Part shown: positions 35,230 to 43,300 of the stretch, piece by piece | How positions within the stretch are numbered: position 1 is the first letter of the stretch | Layout: the number at the start of each line of letters is the position of its first letter | NCBI RefSeq assembly: GCF_001277195.1 | Contig: NZ_CP012268.1 | Span: forward strand, 1,426,001-1,490,000 | Length of the DNA: 64,000 nucleotides | Source of the DNA: Cronobacter muytjensii ATCC 51329 | Lineage (GTDB): Bacteria; Pseudomonadota; Gammaproteobacteria; Enterobacterales; Enterobacteriaceae | Direction: 5' to 3' | Translations under genes and position numbers: made by a program | The notes under the pieces: model-generated | Seen by the model: the letters and a program-made list of their open reading frames with translations, nothing else | The model's database searches: none | Told to the model about the DNA's origin: nothing

Positions 35230-35247
35230 TCGCGCCGTTAACTCAAC

Positions 35248-35278
35248 AAAAGCGTGCCCGCGGGCGCGCTTTTTTTAT
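35248..35278 (+). terminator. Intrinsic terminator after htpX
   Basis: AGCGTGCCCGCGGGCGCGCT forms a GC-rich hairpin followed by TTTTTTTA, about 20 bp after the htpX stop. Confidence 0.85.
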
Positions 35279-35489
35279 ACCCGAAAGCGCCAGGCTAAAC
35301 GCGGCTTTAAGGTGGTTGACGCATTCTAAGCGGTTGATCTGCCGTTCACGATATATCCTTCATGCATAATCAGGCCTGATGTCGCAGATTTGCCACCATC
35401 AGGCACAGATTCATTGCGGCGGTGACGCCCCGAATTTATAATAAAAACCGGTTCTGATTTTTATAAAACAAATGCGATCGAGGTGATCA

Positions 35490-36281
35490 ATGGCAATCGC
35501 AGAATTAGATAAACAGCCTGACTCCGTCTCTTCGGTGCTCAAGGTCTTTGGTATTTTGCAGGCGTTGGGTGAAGAACGGGAAATTGGTATCACCGAATTG
35601 TCGCAGCGCGTCATGATGTCAAAAAGCACCGTTTACCGCTTTTTGCAGACCATGAAATCTCTGGGCTATGTCGCGCAGGAAGGGGAGTCGGAAAAGTACT
35701 CCCTGACCCTCAAGCTGTTTGAACTGGGCGCCCGCGCGTTACAGAATGTCGACCTTATCCGCAGCGCGGATATTCAGATGCGTGAACTGTCGCGTCTGAC
35801 GAAAGAAACCATTCACCTGGGCGCGCTGGATGAAGACAGCATTGTCTACATCCATAAAATCGACTCAATGTATAACCTGCGCATGTATTCGCGCATCGGC
35901 CGCCGCAATCCGCTCTACAGCACCGCTATCGGTAAAGTATTGCTGGCCTGGCGCGACCGAGACGAAGTTCGTCAGATCCTCGAAGGCGTTGAGTATAAAC
36001 GCAGCACTGATCGCACAATCGTCTCCACCGACGCGCTGCTGCCGGTCTTGGATCAGGTGCGCGAGCACGGTTACGGCGAAGATAACGAAGAGCAGGAAGA
36101 AGGGCTGCGCTGCATCGCGGTGCCGGTATTCGACCGCTTCGGGGTGGTGATCGCGGGGCTGAGCATCTCGTTCCCGACGCTGCGCTTCTCCGAAGAGCGC
36201 CTGCACGAGTATGTGGAAATTCTGCATACGGCTGCGCGGAAAATTTCCGAGCAGATGGGGTATAACAGTTATCCGTTCTGA
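35490..36281 (+). CDS. kdgR: Transcriptional regulator KdgR (IclR family)
   Basis: Repressor of pectin and 2-keto-3-deoxygluconate catabolic genes. It is 263 residues. The winged HTH at the N-terminus (about 18-85) carries ITELSQRVMMSKSTVYRFLQTM, and the IclR effector domain follows (about 95-255), with LGALDEDSIVYIHKID and TAIGKVLLAWRD. GAGGTGAT precedes ATG. KDG is an intermediate related to the Entner-Doudoroff genes of this same window. Downstream a bidirectional-type hairpin separates it from yobH. Confidence 0.96.
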   Translation: MAIAELDKQPDSVSSVLKVFGILQALGEEREIGITELSQRVMMSKSTVYRFLQTMKSLGYVAQEGESEKYSLTLKLFELGARALQNVDLIRSADIQMRELSRLTKETIHLGALDEDSIVYIHKIDSMYNLRMYSRIGRRNPLYSTAIGKVLLAWRDRDEVRQILEGVEYKRSTDRTIVSTDALLPVLDQVREHGYGEDNEEQEEGLRCIAVPVFDRFGVVIAGLSISFPTLRFSEERLHEYVEILHTAARKISEQMGYNSYPF

Positions 36282-36297
36282 TAACAGTCCGTGCTGA

Positions 36298-36330
36298 AAA
36301 AAAGCCGCAGCCAGCCTGCGGCTTTTTCCT
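36298..36330. terminator. Terminator between kdgR and yobH
   Basis: AAAAGCCGCAG and CTGCGGCTTTTT enclose CCAGC; a run of A on one side and of T on the other lets it serve both convergent genes. Confidence 0.85.
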
Positions 36331-36339
36331 TGGCGCGCA

Positions 36340-36579
36340 TTAGCCGTTATCCACTACGGTTTCGCTTTTGCGCAGCACCGGGCAGGCGGTAATGCCGATA
36401 AGCCCACTGTCAGAGTGAATAAACTGCGCGTTGACCACCTGTCTCGCTGTCAGATAACGGCACTGCAGCCCCAAACCTGCGGCATTCTCATGGCTGCCAA
36501 TCAATATGCCATAACCGCTGAAAAGCAGTGCAATCCAGACCACGAACAACAGCGCGACAACACGAATCAAATAGCGCAT
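36340..36579 (-). CDS. yobH: Conserved membrane protein YobH
   Basis: A 79-residue protein with a single N-terminal membrane segment (residues about 5-27) and a soluble tail ending RKSETVVDNG, closely matching E. coli YobH in length and order. Two cysteines (QCRYLTA, TACPVL) may form a disulfide. In E. coli, yobH sits beside mgrB as here. Function unknown. Confidence 0.92.
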   Translation of the reverse strand: MRYLIRVVALLFVVWIALLFSGYGILIGSHENAAGLGLQCRYLTARQVVNAQFIHSDSGLIGITACPVLRKSETVVDNG

Positions 36580-36737
36580 AACGGCTCCGTTTGTTAACGT
36601 TCAGGCGGACAGCCTGCCGCGTGTGCCGCTGCGTCACAAGGAGAGGATTCCGGATTACGTGACTTAACGTTACAGTGATATTTGGTTTAAGGTTTCCGTG
36701 ATAATTTGGACCCGTGAATGCCGTAACGGAGAAGGTA

Positions 36738-36881
36738 GTGAAAAAATTGAGATGGGCTATTTTGCTGGCCGTGCTGGTGGCCTGTGTATTGTTGTGGACG
36801 CAGACGATCAATGTCATGTGCGATCAGGACGTTCAGTTTTTCAGCGGCATTTGCACTATCAATAAGTTCATCCCCTGGTAA
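36738..36881 (+). CDS. mgrB: PhoQ-inhibiting small membrane protein MgrB
   Basis: A 47-residue inner-membrane peptide that binds and represses the sensor kinase PhoQ, a feedback of the PhoPQ system. It starts with GTG at 36,738, with GGAGAAGG upstream. Residues 7-22 form the membrane helix (AILLAVLVACVLLWTQ), and the periplasmic tail has the essential cysteine pair (C28 in NVMCDQDVQFF, C39 in SGICTINKF) and the end FIPW. It is intact, so PhoPQ feedback should be functional. It is too short for most gene finders. Confidence 0.96.
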   Translation: MKKLRWAILLAVLVACVLLWTQTINVMCDQDVQFFSGICTINKFIPW

Positions 36882-36947
36882 CGCCTGAGACCGATGCCCT
36901 TACGCCGCGGCGGTGGTAAGATAGCGCGTTACTTTGAGGTGGTTAGC

Positions 36948-37229
36948 ATGAATGACATTGTAAATTCTGGTGCATTAAATTTCGTTTCCCTGGCGATGTC
37001 TCTGGCGGGCATCATCGTGGCGCTGGTCGCCTGGTTCTTTATCAACCGCGCGAGCGTGCGCGCCAACCAGCAGGTGGAACTGCTGGAAGCGCTGCTTGAG
37101 CAGGAAAAACGACAAACGGCGCTGTTGCGTCGCCTTTGCGATGCCAACGAGCCAGAGGCACCGAGCGCTGCTCCCGCCGCTACTCAGGATGACGATGACG
37201 GGTTTGTCCGCCTGGTGGCTGAACGTTAA
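36948..37229 (+). CDS. yebO: Conserved membrane protein YebO
   Basis: A 93-residue protein with one N-terminal membrane helix (residues about 10-33, LNFVSLAMSLAGIIVALVAWFF) and a charged coiled-coil-like tail (NQQVELLEALLEQEKRQTALLRRLC). The start at 36,948 is supported by GAGGTGG and by E. coli YebO. It precedes the RomA-like hydrolase by 26 bp. Function unknown. Confidence 0.88.
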   Translation: MNDIVNSGALNFVSLAMSLAGIIVALVAWFFINRASVRANQQVELLEALLEQEKRQTALLRRLCDANEPEAPSAAPAATQDDDDGFVRLVAER

Positions 37230-37255
37230 TTGCCAACGCCAGCGAGGTGATGGGC

Positions 37256-38257
37256 ATGGTCTGGAAAAATCCCTGGTACGATCCCTCGAAAGCCCATCAC
37301 CGCCCTGACGGCTTTTGCAATACGCACGACGTCGGGCATCAGCCCGGCGATTTGCGCCGCTGGCAGGATGAACGTAAAGCCCAGGGGTTGCCTCGGCCGC
37401 CTTCCGGGGGGTACGAGGCGTTCATCCGCCAGTGGTGGCAACCCGCCGTTATTGACGGCGAAGATGATGGCGTCTGGTGGCTCGGCCACGCCACGCTGCT
37501 GCTTCGTCTCAACGGCCGTTACCTGCTCACCGATCCGCTCTTTTCGCGTCGCGCTTCACCCGTCAGCTTCTATGGCCCCGCCCGTAAAACGCCGTTGCCG
37601 CTGGAGCTTGCCCGCCTGCCGCGCCTCGACGCGGTGCTGATTTCTCATAATCACTACGATCACCTTGATAGCAGCACGATACGCCGGCTTGCAAAGCGAT
37701 TTCCTGACGCGGCATTTTTTGTGCCGCTGGGCCTGAAAGGGTGGTTTACGAAACGCGGCATCGGTCACGTCACTGAACTCGACTGGTGGGATAGCCGGGA
37801 ATGGGAAGGGCTGCGGATGACCGCCGTGCCCGCGCAGCACTGGAGCATGCGCACGCTGTGGGACCGGAACCGCTCGTTGTGGTGTGGCTGGGTAATGGAG
37901 AGCGCGTCGCAGCGCTTCTGGTTCAGCGGCGACAGCGGGTACACGCCTGAGTTGCTTGAGATCCCCCGCCGCCTCGGGCCGCTCACTGGTGCGGCCATTC
38001 CTATCGGGGCTTACGCGCCACGCTGGTTTATGGCGCCGCACCATATGGATCCGCAACACGCGGTTGAGCTTTGGCAGCACGCGGGCAGACCGCTTGCCAT
38101 TCCTATCCACTGGGGGGTTTTTGAACTGGCGGATGAATCTCTGGACGCGCCGCCAGCAGAGCTGATGAGCGCACTTACTGAACGCGGCGAAAAAGCAGCA
38201 ACGTTCGCGCCGCGCCGTATCGGTGAATATTTATCGCTGGCGGCAAATAAACGTTAA
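37256..38257 (+). CDS. NAPE-PLD/RomA-like metallo-beta-lactamase-fold hydrolase
   Basis: A 333-residue hydrolase of the family that includes the NAPE-PLD lipases and the enterobacterial RomA protein. The starts ATG at 37,256 (MVWKNPWYD) and 37,247 are both possible; the first has GAGG 13 bases upstream. The zinc-binding block is SHNHYDHLDSSTI, and the later metal ligands are in FSGDSGY and IPIHWGVF, which are typical of NAPE-PLD proteins. No signal peptide is present. K-12 does not carry it between yebO and yobF, so it is a lineage-specific gene. The substrate is not known here. Confidence 0.85.
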   Translation: MVWKNPWYDPSKAHHRPDGFCNTHDVGHQPGDLRRWQDERKAQGLPRPPSGGYEAFIRQWWQPAVIDGEDDGVWWLGHATLLLRLNGRYLLTDPLFSRRASPVSFYGPARKTPLPLELARLPRLDAVLISHNHYDHLDSSTIRRLAKRFPDAAFFVPLGLKGWFTKRGIGHVTELDWWDSREWEGLRMTAVPAQHWSMRTLWDRNRSLWCGWVMESASQRFWFSGDSGYTPELLEIPRRLGPLTGAAIPIGAYAPRWFMAPHHMDPQHAVELWQHAGRPLAIPIHWGVFELADESLDAPPAELMSALTERGEKAATFAPRRIGEYLSLAANKR

Positions 38258-38777
38258 ACAAGAATATATCGGGCTGGTTAAATTTACTTCTGGCTGGCTG
38301 ATTTATTAATCACATTGTCTTATTGCGCTTGCCTCTTTTTGAGGCATTTTCATTAAATTGTCATTATTTTGGTGCATGACGAAAATGGCTTGTACAAATT
38401 TTTTTGATTTGTACATTGTTTACTGCCGTCAGGCTGTAATAAAGCTTCGTTAAAATGGAGTTTAACGACATTAATGAATAAGCTTTTGCAGAAATAATAA
38501 CAAAGCAGAAAAAGCGATAAACATAATCTCGTGTCGCCTGGACGAAGTGAAACTATTGGGCTACGTTTAAAGTGTGCATTCTGGCAACATGCCGGAGTCG
38601 GGCGGCAGAACCTCGCTTCGCGGGGCCATGTGCGCCCCTTCTGTGCTTTATTGTCAGTCACATAGCGATCTGTTAAGGAATCTGTGCGACAGATCGTGCA
38701 GCGTATAAAAATGGCTTGCCATTGGTTACGTTGTATGTGATAACAAGTTTTGGGTTAAACGAGGTACAGTTCTGTTT
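38258..38777. other. Intergenic region and long leader of yobF-cspC
   Basis: This 520-bp AT-rich stretch contains no gene I can support. A small hairpin (GCCTC TTTTT GAGGC, 38,331-38,345, followed by ATTTTCATT) may terminate the upstream hydrolase transcript. Promoter-like elements precede yobF (TTGCCA near 38,717 with GTGATAAC about 16 bp later), leaving a leader of roughly 35-50 nt before its start. An inverted stretch CCTCGCTTCGCGGGG lies near 38,611-38,625. Confidence 0.5.
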
Positions 38778-38921
38778 ATGTGTGGCATTTTCAGTAAAGA
38801 AGTCCTGAGTAAACACGTTGTCGTTGAATACCGCTTCTCTGCCGAACCTTATTTTAGTGCCTCAAGCAGTAATGTCTCTGTTTTATCTAAGTCAGCGCCT
38901 GCGGGCGAACAAAACAATTGA
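38778..38921 (+). CDS. yobF: Small stress-linked protein YobF
   Basis: A 47-residue protein beginning MCGIFSKEVLSKHVVVEYRF, like E. coli YobF. The C-terminal half differs (SSSNVSVLSKSAPAGEQNN). It precedes cspC by 13 bp and is co-transcribed with it in E. coli, where it accumulates under heat and other stress. GAGGTA lies upstream. Function is unknown. Confidence 0.9.
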   Translation: MCGIFSKEVLSKHVVVEYRFSAEPYFSASSSNVSVLSKSAPAGEQNN

Positions 38922-38934
38922 AGGAATTTGCGAA

Positions 38935-39144
38935 ATGGCAAAGATTAAAGGTCAAGTTAAGTGGTTCAACGAATCTAAAGGTTTTGGTTTCATTACTCCG
39001 GCTGACGGCAGCAAAGATGTGTTCGTACACTTCTCTGCTATTCAGGGTAATGGCTTCAAAACTCTGGCTGAAGGCCAGAACGTTGAGTTCGAGATTCAGG
39101 ACGGCCAGAAAGGTCCGGCAGCTGTTAACGTAGTTGCTATCTAA
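38935..39144 (+). CDS. cspC: Cold shock-family RNA chaperone CspC
   Basis: A 69-residue cold-shock-domain protein that binds single-stranded RNA and stabilises stress mRNAs such as rpoS; despite its name it is expressed at normal temperature. The RNA-binding motifs KGFGFI (RNP1) and VFVHF (RNP2) are intact, and the end KGPAAVNVVAI is typical. GAAGGAATTTG lies before ATG, and the gene overlaps nothing. A strong terminator follows. Confidence 0.98.
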   Translation: MAKIKGQVKWFNESKGFGFITPADGSKDVFVHFSAIQGNGFKTLAEGQNVEFEIQDGQKGPAAVNVVAI

Positions 39145-39191
39145 TCGCACTTAAACTGACCCGGTGCCTTGTTTCACCGGCCAGCTATTCT

Positions 39192-39220
39192 AAAGCCCCG
39201 CCCTCTGGCGGGGCTTTTTC
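39192..39220 (+). terminator. Intrinsic terminator after cspC
   Basis: AAAGCCCCGCC and GGCGGGGCTTT surround CTCT, followed by TTTT. Clear rho-independent structure about 45 bp after the cspC stop. Confidence 0.92.
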
Positions 39221-39297
39221 ATGCATAATGCGCCTCAGCGTTTCCCCATCTGCCGAATCACGTTAAACTTCGCGCTTTGCGCTGTTTCGGAGTCGCC

Positions 39298-40113
39298 ATG
39301 TCTTATCTCTGCCCCCTTTGCCATTTGCCGCTTCTGGCGCAAGCAAAAAGCTTTCGCTGCGCCAGTCATCACCAGTTCGATATCGCGAAGGAAGGGTATG
39401 TCAATCTGCTGCCGGTGCAGCACAAGCGCTCGCGCGATCCGGGCGACAGCAGCGAAATGATGCAGGCGCGCCGCGCCTTTCTTGACGCCGGACATTATGC
39501 GCCGCTGCGCGACCGCGCCGCGCAGATGCTGGCGGCGCATCTGCCGGATGATGGCGCGACGCTGCTTGATATCGGCTGTGGGGAAGGGTATTACACCCGC
39601 GCTTTTGCGGCGCTGACGACGGCCCGCGCCGGACAAAGCTGGGGGCTTGATGTCTCGCGCAGCGCCATCCGCGCTGCCGCGAAGCGTTATGCTGACATCG
39701 CGTTTTGTGTGGCATCAAGCCACCGTCTGCCGTTCCCCGACGCGTTTTTTGACGCGGTCGTGCGTATTTACGCCCCCTGTAAAGCGCAGGAGCTGGCGCG
39801 CGTGGTGAAACCCGGCGCGGTGGTTATGACCGTGACGCCGGGGCCGCGGCATTTAGTTCAGCTCAAAGGGCTTATCTATGATGAGGTGCGGCTGCATGCG
39901 CCGAATAAGGAGTCCCTGCCGGGCTTTACGTTGGCAGACGAGCAGACGTTGAGTTATGAAATGCGTCTGAATGGCGAAGAGGCGACGACGCTGCTGCAGA
40001 TGACGCCGTTTGCCTGGCGTGCGCGCTCTGACGTCTGGCAGACGCTGCGCGAACAGACGTCATTCGCCTGTGAAACTGATTTTTGTCTGCGGTTGTGGCG
40101 ACGCGACGCTTAG
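39298..40113 (+). CDS. rlmA: 23S rRNA (guanine(745)-N1)-methyltransferase
   Basis: Methylates G745 of 23S rRNA. It is 271 residues from the ATG at 39,298, which has a CGGAG site upstream. An N-terminal zinc finger (YLCPLCHLPL...CASHHQFDIA, with C5, C8, C21 and H25) recognises the RNA, and the methyltransferase motif LLDIGCGEGYYTRAF binds S-adenosylmethionine. The end overlaps the convergent mntP by 4 bp. Confidence 0.95.
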   Translation: MSYLCPLCHLPLLAQAKSFRCASHHQFDIAKEGYVNLLPVQHKRSRDPGDSSEMMQARRAFLDAGHYAPLRDRAAQMLAAHLPDDGATLLDIGCGEGYYTRAFAALTTARAGQSWGLDVSRSAIRAAAKRYADIAFCVASSHRLPFPDAFFDAVVRIYAPCKAQELARVVKPGAVVMTVTPGPRHLVQLKGLIYDEVRLHAPNKESLPGFTLADEQTLSYEMRLNGEEATTLLQMTPFAWRARSDVWQTLREQTSFACETDFCLRLWRRDA

Positions 40114-40676
40114 CCCGCGAAATGGCTCCAGAGGATCTGACAGCCGATGCCAATCAGCACCACGCCACCCAGAATTTCCGCCCGTTTGCCGAGCAGCGGG
40201 CCGATAAAGCGGCCTATCATCATGCCGAGCGTAGACATTATCAGCGTGGCGCAACCGATGGCGAGCGCGGTTTTTATGATATCAACCTGAAGAAAAGCGA
40301 GACCGACGCCGACCGCCATCGCATCAAGGCTGGTGGCGAATGCGGTAGTGACCAGTAGTAAAAAACTGTGGCGGCGGGTTTTTTCCGGCTCATCATCGCC
40401 GCCGCCGCGCATGCCTTCGAGGATCATTCGACCGCCCAGGAACACCAGCAGCACGAAGGCAATCCAGTGATTCCAGGTCAGTACAAATTGCGTGGCCAGC
40501 AGGCCCAGGAGCCAGCCCAGGAGCGGGGTGATGGCTTCGATAATCCCAAAGATCAGACCCGTGCGCAGGGCGTCGGAGAATTTCGGTTTGTGCAGCGTGG
40601 CGCCTTTGCCGATAGACGCCGCGAACGCGTCCATTGACATGCCGAAAGCGAGAAGCAGGGTTGCGGAAAGATTCAT
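40110..40676 (-). CDS. mntP: Manganese efflux pump MntP
   Basis: Exports Mn2+ from the cytoplasm. It is 188 residues with six hydrophobic helices and two conserved acidic repeats, FGMSMDAFAASIGKGA (residues about 11-26) and FATSLDAMAVGVGLAF. The start at 40,676 (MNLSATLLL) is the family start; the upstream frame (to 40,865) is the 5' leader and not coding. A manganese riboswitch precedes it. Confidence 0.96.
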   Translation of the reverse strand: MNLSATLLLAFGMSMDAFAASIGKGATLHKPKFSDALRTGLIFGIIEAITPLLGWLLGLLATQFVLTWNHWIAFVLLVFLGGRMILEGMRGGGDDEPEKTRRHSFLLLVTTAFATSLDAMAVGVGLAFLQVDIIKTALAIGCATLIMSTLGMMIGRFIGPLLGKRAEILGGVVLIGIGCQILWSHFAG

Positions 40677-40689
40677 ACACAGGTCCTGA

Positions 40690-40862
40690 CCGGGATCTCC
40701 ATATACACGCCGACCGCCCCCAGTAAACAGCAGCAGCGTGCAATGGTCTCGCCTGACTGAAAGGGCTTCAGTCCGTACGCGCCACGTTTTGCAACGAGTA
40801 TGTTGACGCGTACATTTCCTGACCGGAAATTGGCTACTCCCCAATGACGGGCGCAACCATAC
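40690..40862 (-). promoter_or_regulatory. yybP-ykoY manganese riboswitch in the mntP leader
   Basis: On the minus strand the leader carries GGGGAGTAGCC near 40,832-40,842, then GTCAACATACTCGTTGCAAA near 40,790-40,810, and GGCGAGACCATTGC near 40,739-40,752, the conserved elements of the E. coli mntP 5' leader and the yybP-ykoY class. A helper hairpin GGACTGAAGCCC...TTTCAGTC lies between. The element switches MntP synthesis on when Mn2+ is high. Confidence 0.9.
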
Positions 40863-41051
40863 CATATTCCGGACGGCAAAGACAATAATCGCGTAATACC
40901 CTTCAGGTTATAAATGAGAATTGTTTTCGCTTAATAGCAGGACGTGAAAGGCATGTTAAAAAATACGGAAAGGAAACACCGGGAAATATAGCACTGGCTA
41001 TAGGTATGGTTATTTTTTACGCATGAAAATAGCCTGTGCTATATTTTTAAC
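40863..41051. other. Promoter region of mntP and end of yobD
   Basis: This AT-rich 190-bp part holds the mntP promoter on the minus strand. A run around 40,965-41,050 is repetitive in A and T. No further gene or clear operator is visible. Confidence 0.4.
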
Positions 41052-41510
41052 TCATTGATTATTAATCATAAAATGATAAATTTTTTCAAGATCGTCGATA
41101 TTTTTCACCCGAATAAGCAAACGGCGCTGGGCTAATTGAATGACCAGTACGCCATCTTCAGATAAATTCATTGTCTTAATGTGGTTATATTTCACCCAGC
41201 CACCGCCAAAGAAAAAGCCTTCGCGCTTAAAGCGTATTTGCGGCTCGCGGATCCAGAAAAGATAAATTGCCACCAGCCCCAGCGCGCACAACAGCCAGGT
41301 GGTGAGCGGGGCGCCGTGGGTCGTGACGTTCTGCCAGATAAGAATGGCGACGAGGCCGGTAAAGATCAGGCTGTCGGCGCGCCCGCGTCGTAGCAGCGCT
41401 ACCCGCAGCAGCGTTTTCCCGTGACGCCGTTCAAGCCCCCACTGGTCGTAAATGGCCCAGCCCAGCAGCGCGATAATAAAAGCGACCAGAATCCCGTCAG
41501 TCAGCGTCAT
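41052..41510 (-). CDS. yobD: UPF0266 membrane protein YobD
   Basis: A 152-residue membrane protein starting MTLTDGILVAFIIALLGWAIY. Hydrophobic helices lie at residues 5-20, 45-62 and 69-85. The end KNIDDLEKIYHFMINNQ is conserved with E. coli YobD. The start at 41,510 gives the known length; an in-frame start at 41,561 has no family support. It lies downstream of manXYZ on the same strand but after a terminator. Function unknown. Confidence 0.9.
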   Translation of the reverse strand: MTLTDGILVAFIIALLGWAIYDQWGLERRHGKTLLRVALLRRGRADSLIFTGLVAILIWQNVTTHGAPLTTWLLCALGLVAIYLFWIREPQIRFKREGFFFGGGWVKYNHIKTMNLSEDGVLVIQLAQRRLLIRVKNIDDLEKIYHFMINNQ

Positions 41511-41524
41511 GCCATCTCCCTTAA

Positions 41525-41556
41525 ATAAAAAAGCCGGGAGCCATCGGCCCCCGGCG
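41525..41556 (-). terminator. Intrinsic terminator after manZ
   Basis: On the minus strand GCCGGG and CCCGGC enclose GGCCGATGGCT (which also pairs internally), followed by TTTTTTATTT. It separates manXYZ from yobD. Confidence 0.85.
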
Positions 41557-41570
41557 AGCACTCGATATCA

Positions 41571-42422
41571 CTACTGGCCGAGCAGGCCGACCGCGTAACC
41601 CGCGATACCAATCACAAAGAACCCGACGATAATCCACAGCGGATTCACTTTTTTGCGCAGCAGCCACATACAGGCGAACGTCAGCAGCAGCGGCACCAGG
41701 CCCGGCATCAACTGGTCCAGAATGGTTTGCACAGTGGTGACTTTTTGCGCGCCGTTCTGGTCAGTAATGCGCGACACCACTAGCGGGATATTTACGTGCG
41801 TCCACTTGTTAACCAGCGCCCCCATGACAAACAGGCCGAGAATAGACGCCCCCTCGGTCAGTTTTTGCAGGAAGCCGCCGCCCATATCTTTGACAATATC
41901 GACGCCTTTACGGTAGCCATATGCCACGCCGTAGTAGCGGGTGGCGAGGCGCACCAGGTTAAACAGCACAAAGAAAAGCAGCGGGCCGAGCAGGCTGCCG
42001 CTCATCGCGATGCCTGCGCCGAGCGCCGCGAACACCGGACGCACCGTTCCCCAGAATATCGGATCGCCGACGCCCGCGAGCGGCCCCATAAGGCCTACTT
42101 TGATCCCGTTAATCGCGCCATCGTCAATGGCCGCGCCGTTCGCCCGCTGTTCTTCCATCGCCAGCGTCACGCCGAGCACCGGTGCCGCGACATACGGATG
42201 CGTGTTGAAAAACTCCAGATGGCGCTTAATGGCCTGACGACGCGCCTCGTTATTCTCAGGATACAGGCGACGAATCGCCGGGATCATTGAGAAGCAGAAG
42301 CCGAGCGCCTGCATACGTTCAAAGTTCCACGATCCCTGGAAGAGGTTAGAGCGGATAAACACGCCGCGCACGTCGCCCGGGGTCAGTTTTTTCTCACCAG
42401 TTGTTTTAGTCATATCAACCAT
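41571..42422 (-). CDS. manZ: Mannose PTS permease IID component
   Basis: Membrane subunit IID of the mannose/glucose/glucosamine phosphotransferase system. I chose the start at 42,422 (MVDMTKTTGEKKL), 283 residues as in E. coli; three more residues are possible from 42,431. Family motifs are FQGSWNFERMQALGFCFSMI and NGIKVGLMGPLAGVGDPIFW. It lies 12 bp after manY on the minus strand. Confidence 0.96.
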   Translation of the reverse strand: MVDMTKTTGEKKLTPGDVRGVFIRSNLFQGSWNFERMQALGFCFSMIPAIRRLYPENNEARRQAIKRHLEFFNTHPYVAAPVLGVTLAMEEQRANGAAIDDGAINGIKVGLMGPLAGVGDPIFWGTVRPVFAALGAGIAMSGSLLGPLLFFVLFNLVRLATRYYGVAYGYRKGVDIVKDMGGGFLQKLTEGASILGLFVMGALVNKWTHVNIPLVVSRITDQNGAQKVTTVQTILDQLMPGLVPLLLTFACMWLLRKKVNPLWIIVGFFVIGIAGYAVGLLGQ

Positions 42423-42434
42423 GTCGCTCACCTG

Positions 42435-43235
42435 TTAATCCAGTTCGTTATCAAGATCGTTTGCGCCTGCGGTCTGCGCGGGTGCCGCTGCGGAGCGGTT
42501 ATATTTCGGGCTCAGCTGGATATAGAGCACCGCCATAACGGCGCCGATGACGCCCAGCGCCACGAGGTTGAAATCGGTGAAGGCGGCAGTGACGAAGCCG
42601 AGATAGAAGAACGGCATCAGATAGCCCGCGCGCATCATGTTAATGACCATCGCGTAACCTACCACCACGATCATGCCGCCTGCGATGTTCAGACCGCCGG
42701 TCACTACTTCCGGGATGGCGCTCAGCATCTGCTGCACTTCGCTGGTACCGACAGAAATCGCCACAATCACCGCCGGGATAGCAATACGCATCGCCTGCAA
42801 GAACAGGGACGAGACGTGGATCCAGGACAGCGCGGTGAGGTTGCCGTTTTCGGCTGCTTTATCCGCCGCATGCTGGAAGCCGACGGTAATCGTACGCACA
42901 ATGATAGTCAGTACCTGGCCTGCCGCAGCCAGCGGAATGGCCAGCGCGATACCGGCGCCAATGCTCTGATGGCCCGCGATAACCAGAATGGTGGAAATGA
43001 TCGACGCAAGCGCGGCGTCAGGCGCCACGGCGGCGCCGATATTCATCCAGCCGAGCGCTATCATCTCCAGCGTACCGCCGATGATAATGCCGGTTTTCAT
43101 GTCGCCCAGCACGGCCCCGACCAGCGTACAGGCCACCAGCGGCCGGTGAAACTGAAATTCATCAAGCACCGATTCCATACCGGCGATACAGGCGACGATG
43201 AACACCAGCACAATCTGAAGAGTGGTAATCTCCAT
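42435..43235 (-). CDS. manY: Mannose PTS permease IIC component
   Basis: Integral-membrane IIC subunit that forms the sugar channel, 266 residues with about six to eight hydrophobic segments. VACIAGMESVLDEFQFHRPL near the start is the family signature, and the C-terminus ends in a hydrophilic tail. A GGAGAAG site lies before the start. It is the middle gene of manXYZ. Confidence 0.96.
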   Translation of the reverse strand: MEITTLQIVLVFIVACIAGMESVLDEFQFHRPLVACTLVGAVLGDMKTGIIIGGTLEMIALGWMNIGAAVAPDAALASIISTILVIAGHQSIGAGIALAIPLAAAGQVLTIIVRTITVGFQHAADKAAENGNLTALSWIHVSSLFLQAMRIAIPAVIVAISVGTSEVQQMLSAIPEVVTGGLNIAGGMIVVVGYAMVINMMRAGYLMPFFYLGFVTAAFTDFNLVALGVIGAVMAVLYIQLSPKYNRSAAAPAQTAGANDLDNELD

Positions 43236-43300
43236 TGTACTTCTCCTGTGATATCAAACTGACGTGTAGAAACTGAGTAAGCGTTAACCCTGCAAAGCCG

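Noticed and set aside
36660..36737. PhoP box in front of mgrB
   Set aside because: One half-site, GGTTTA near 36,684, is seen, but the second half at the right spacing is poor (TCCGTGA), so I cannot support a PhoP box by eye.
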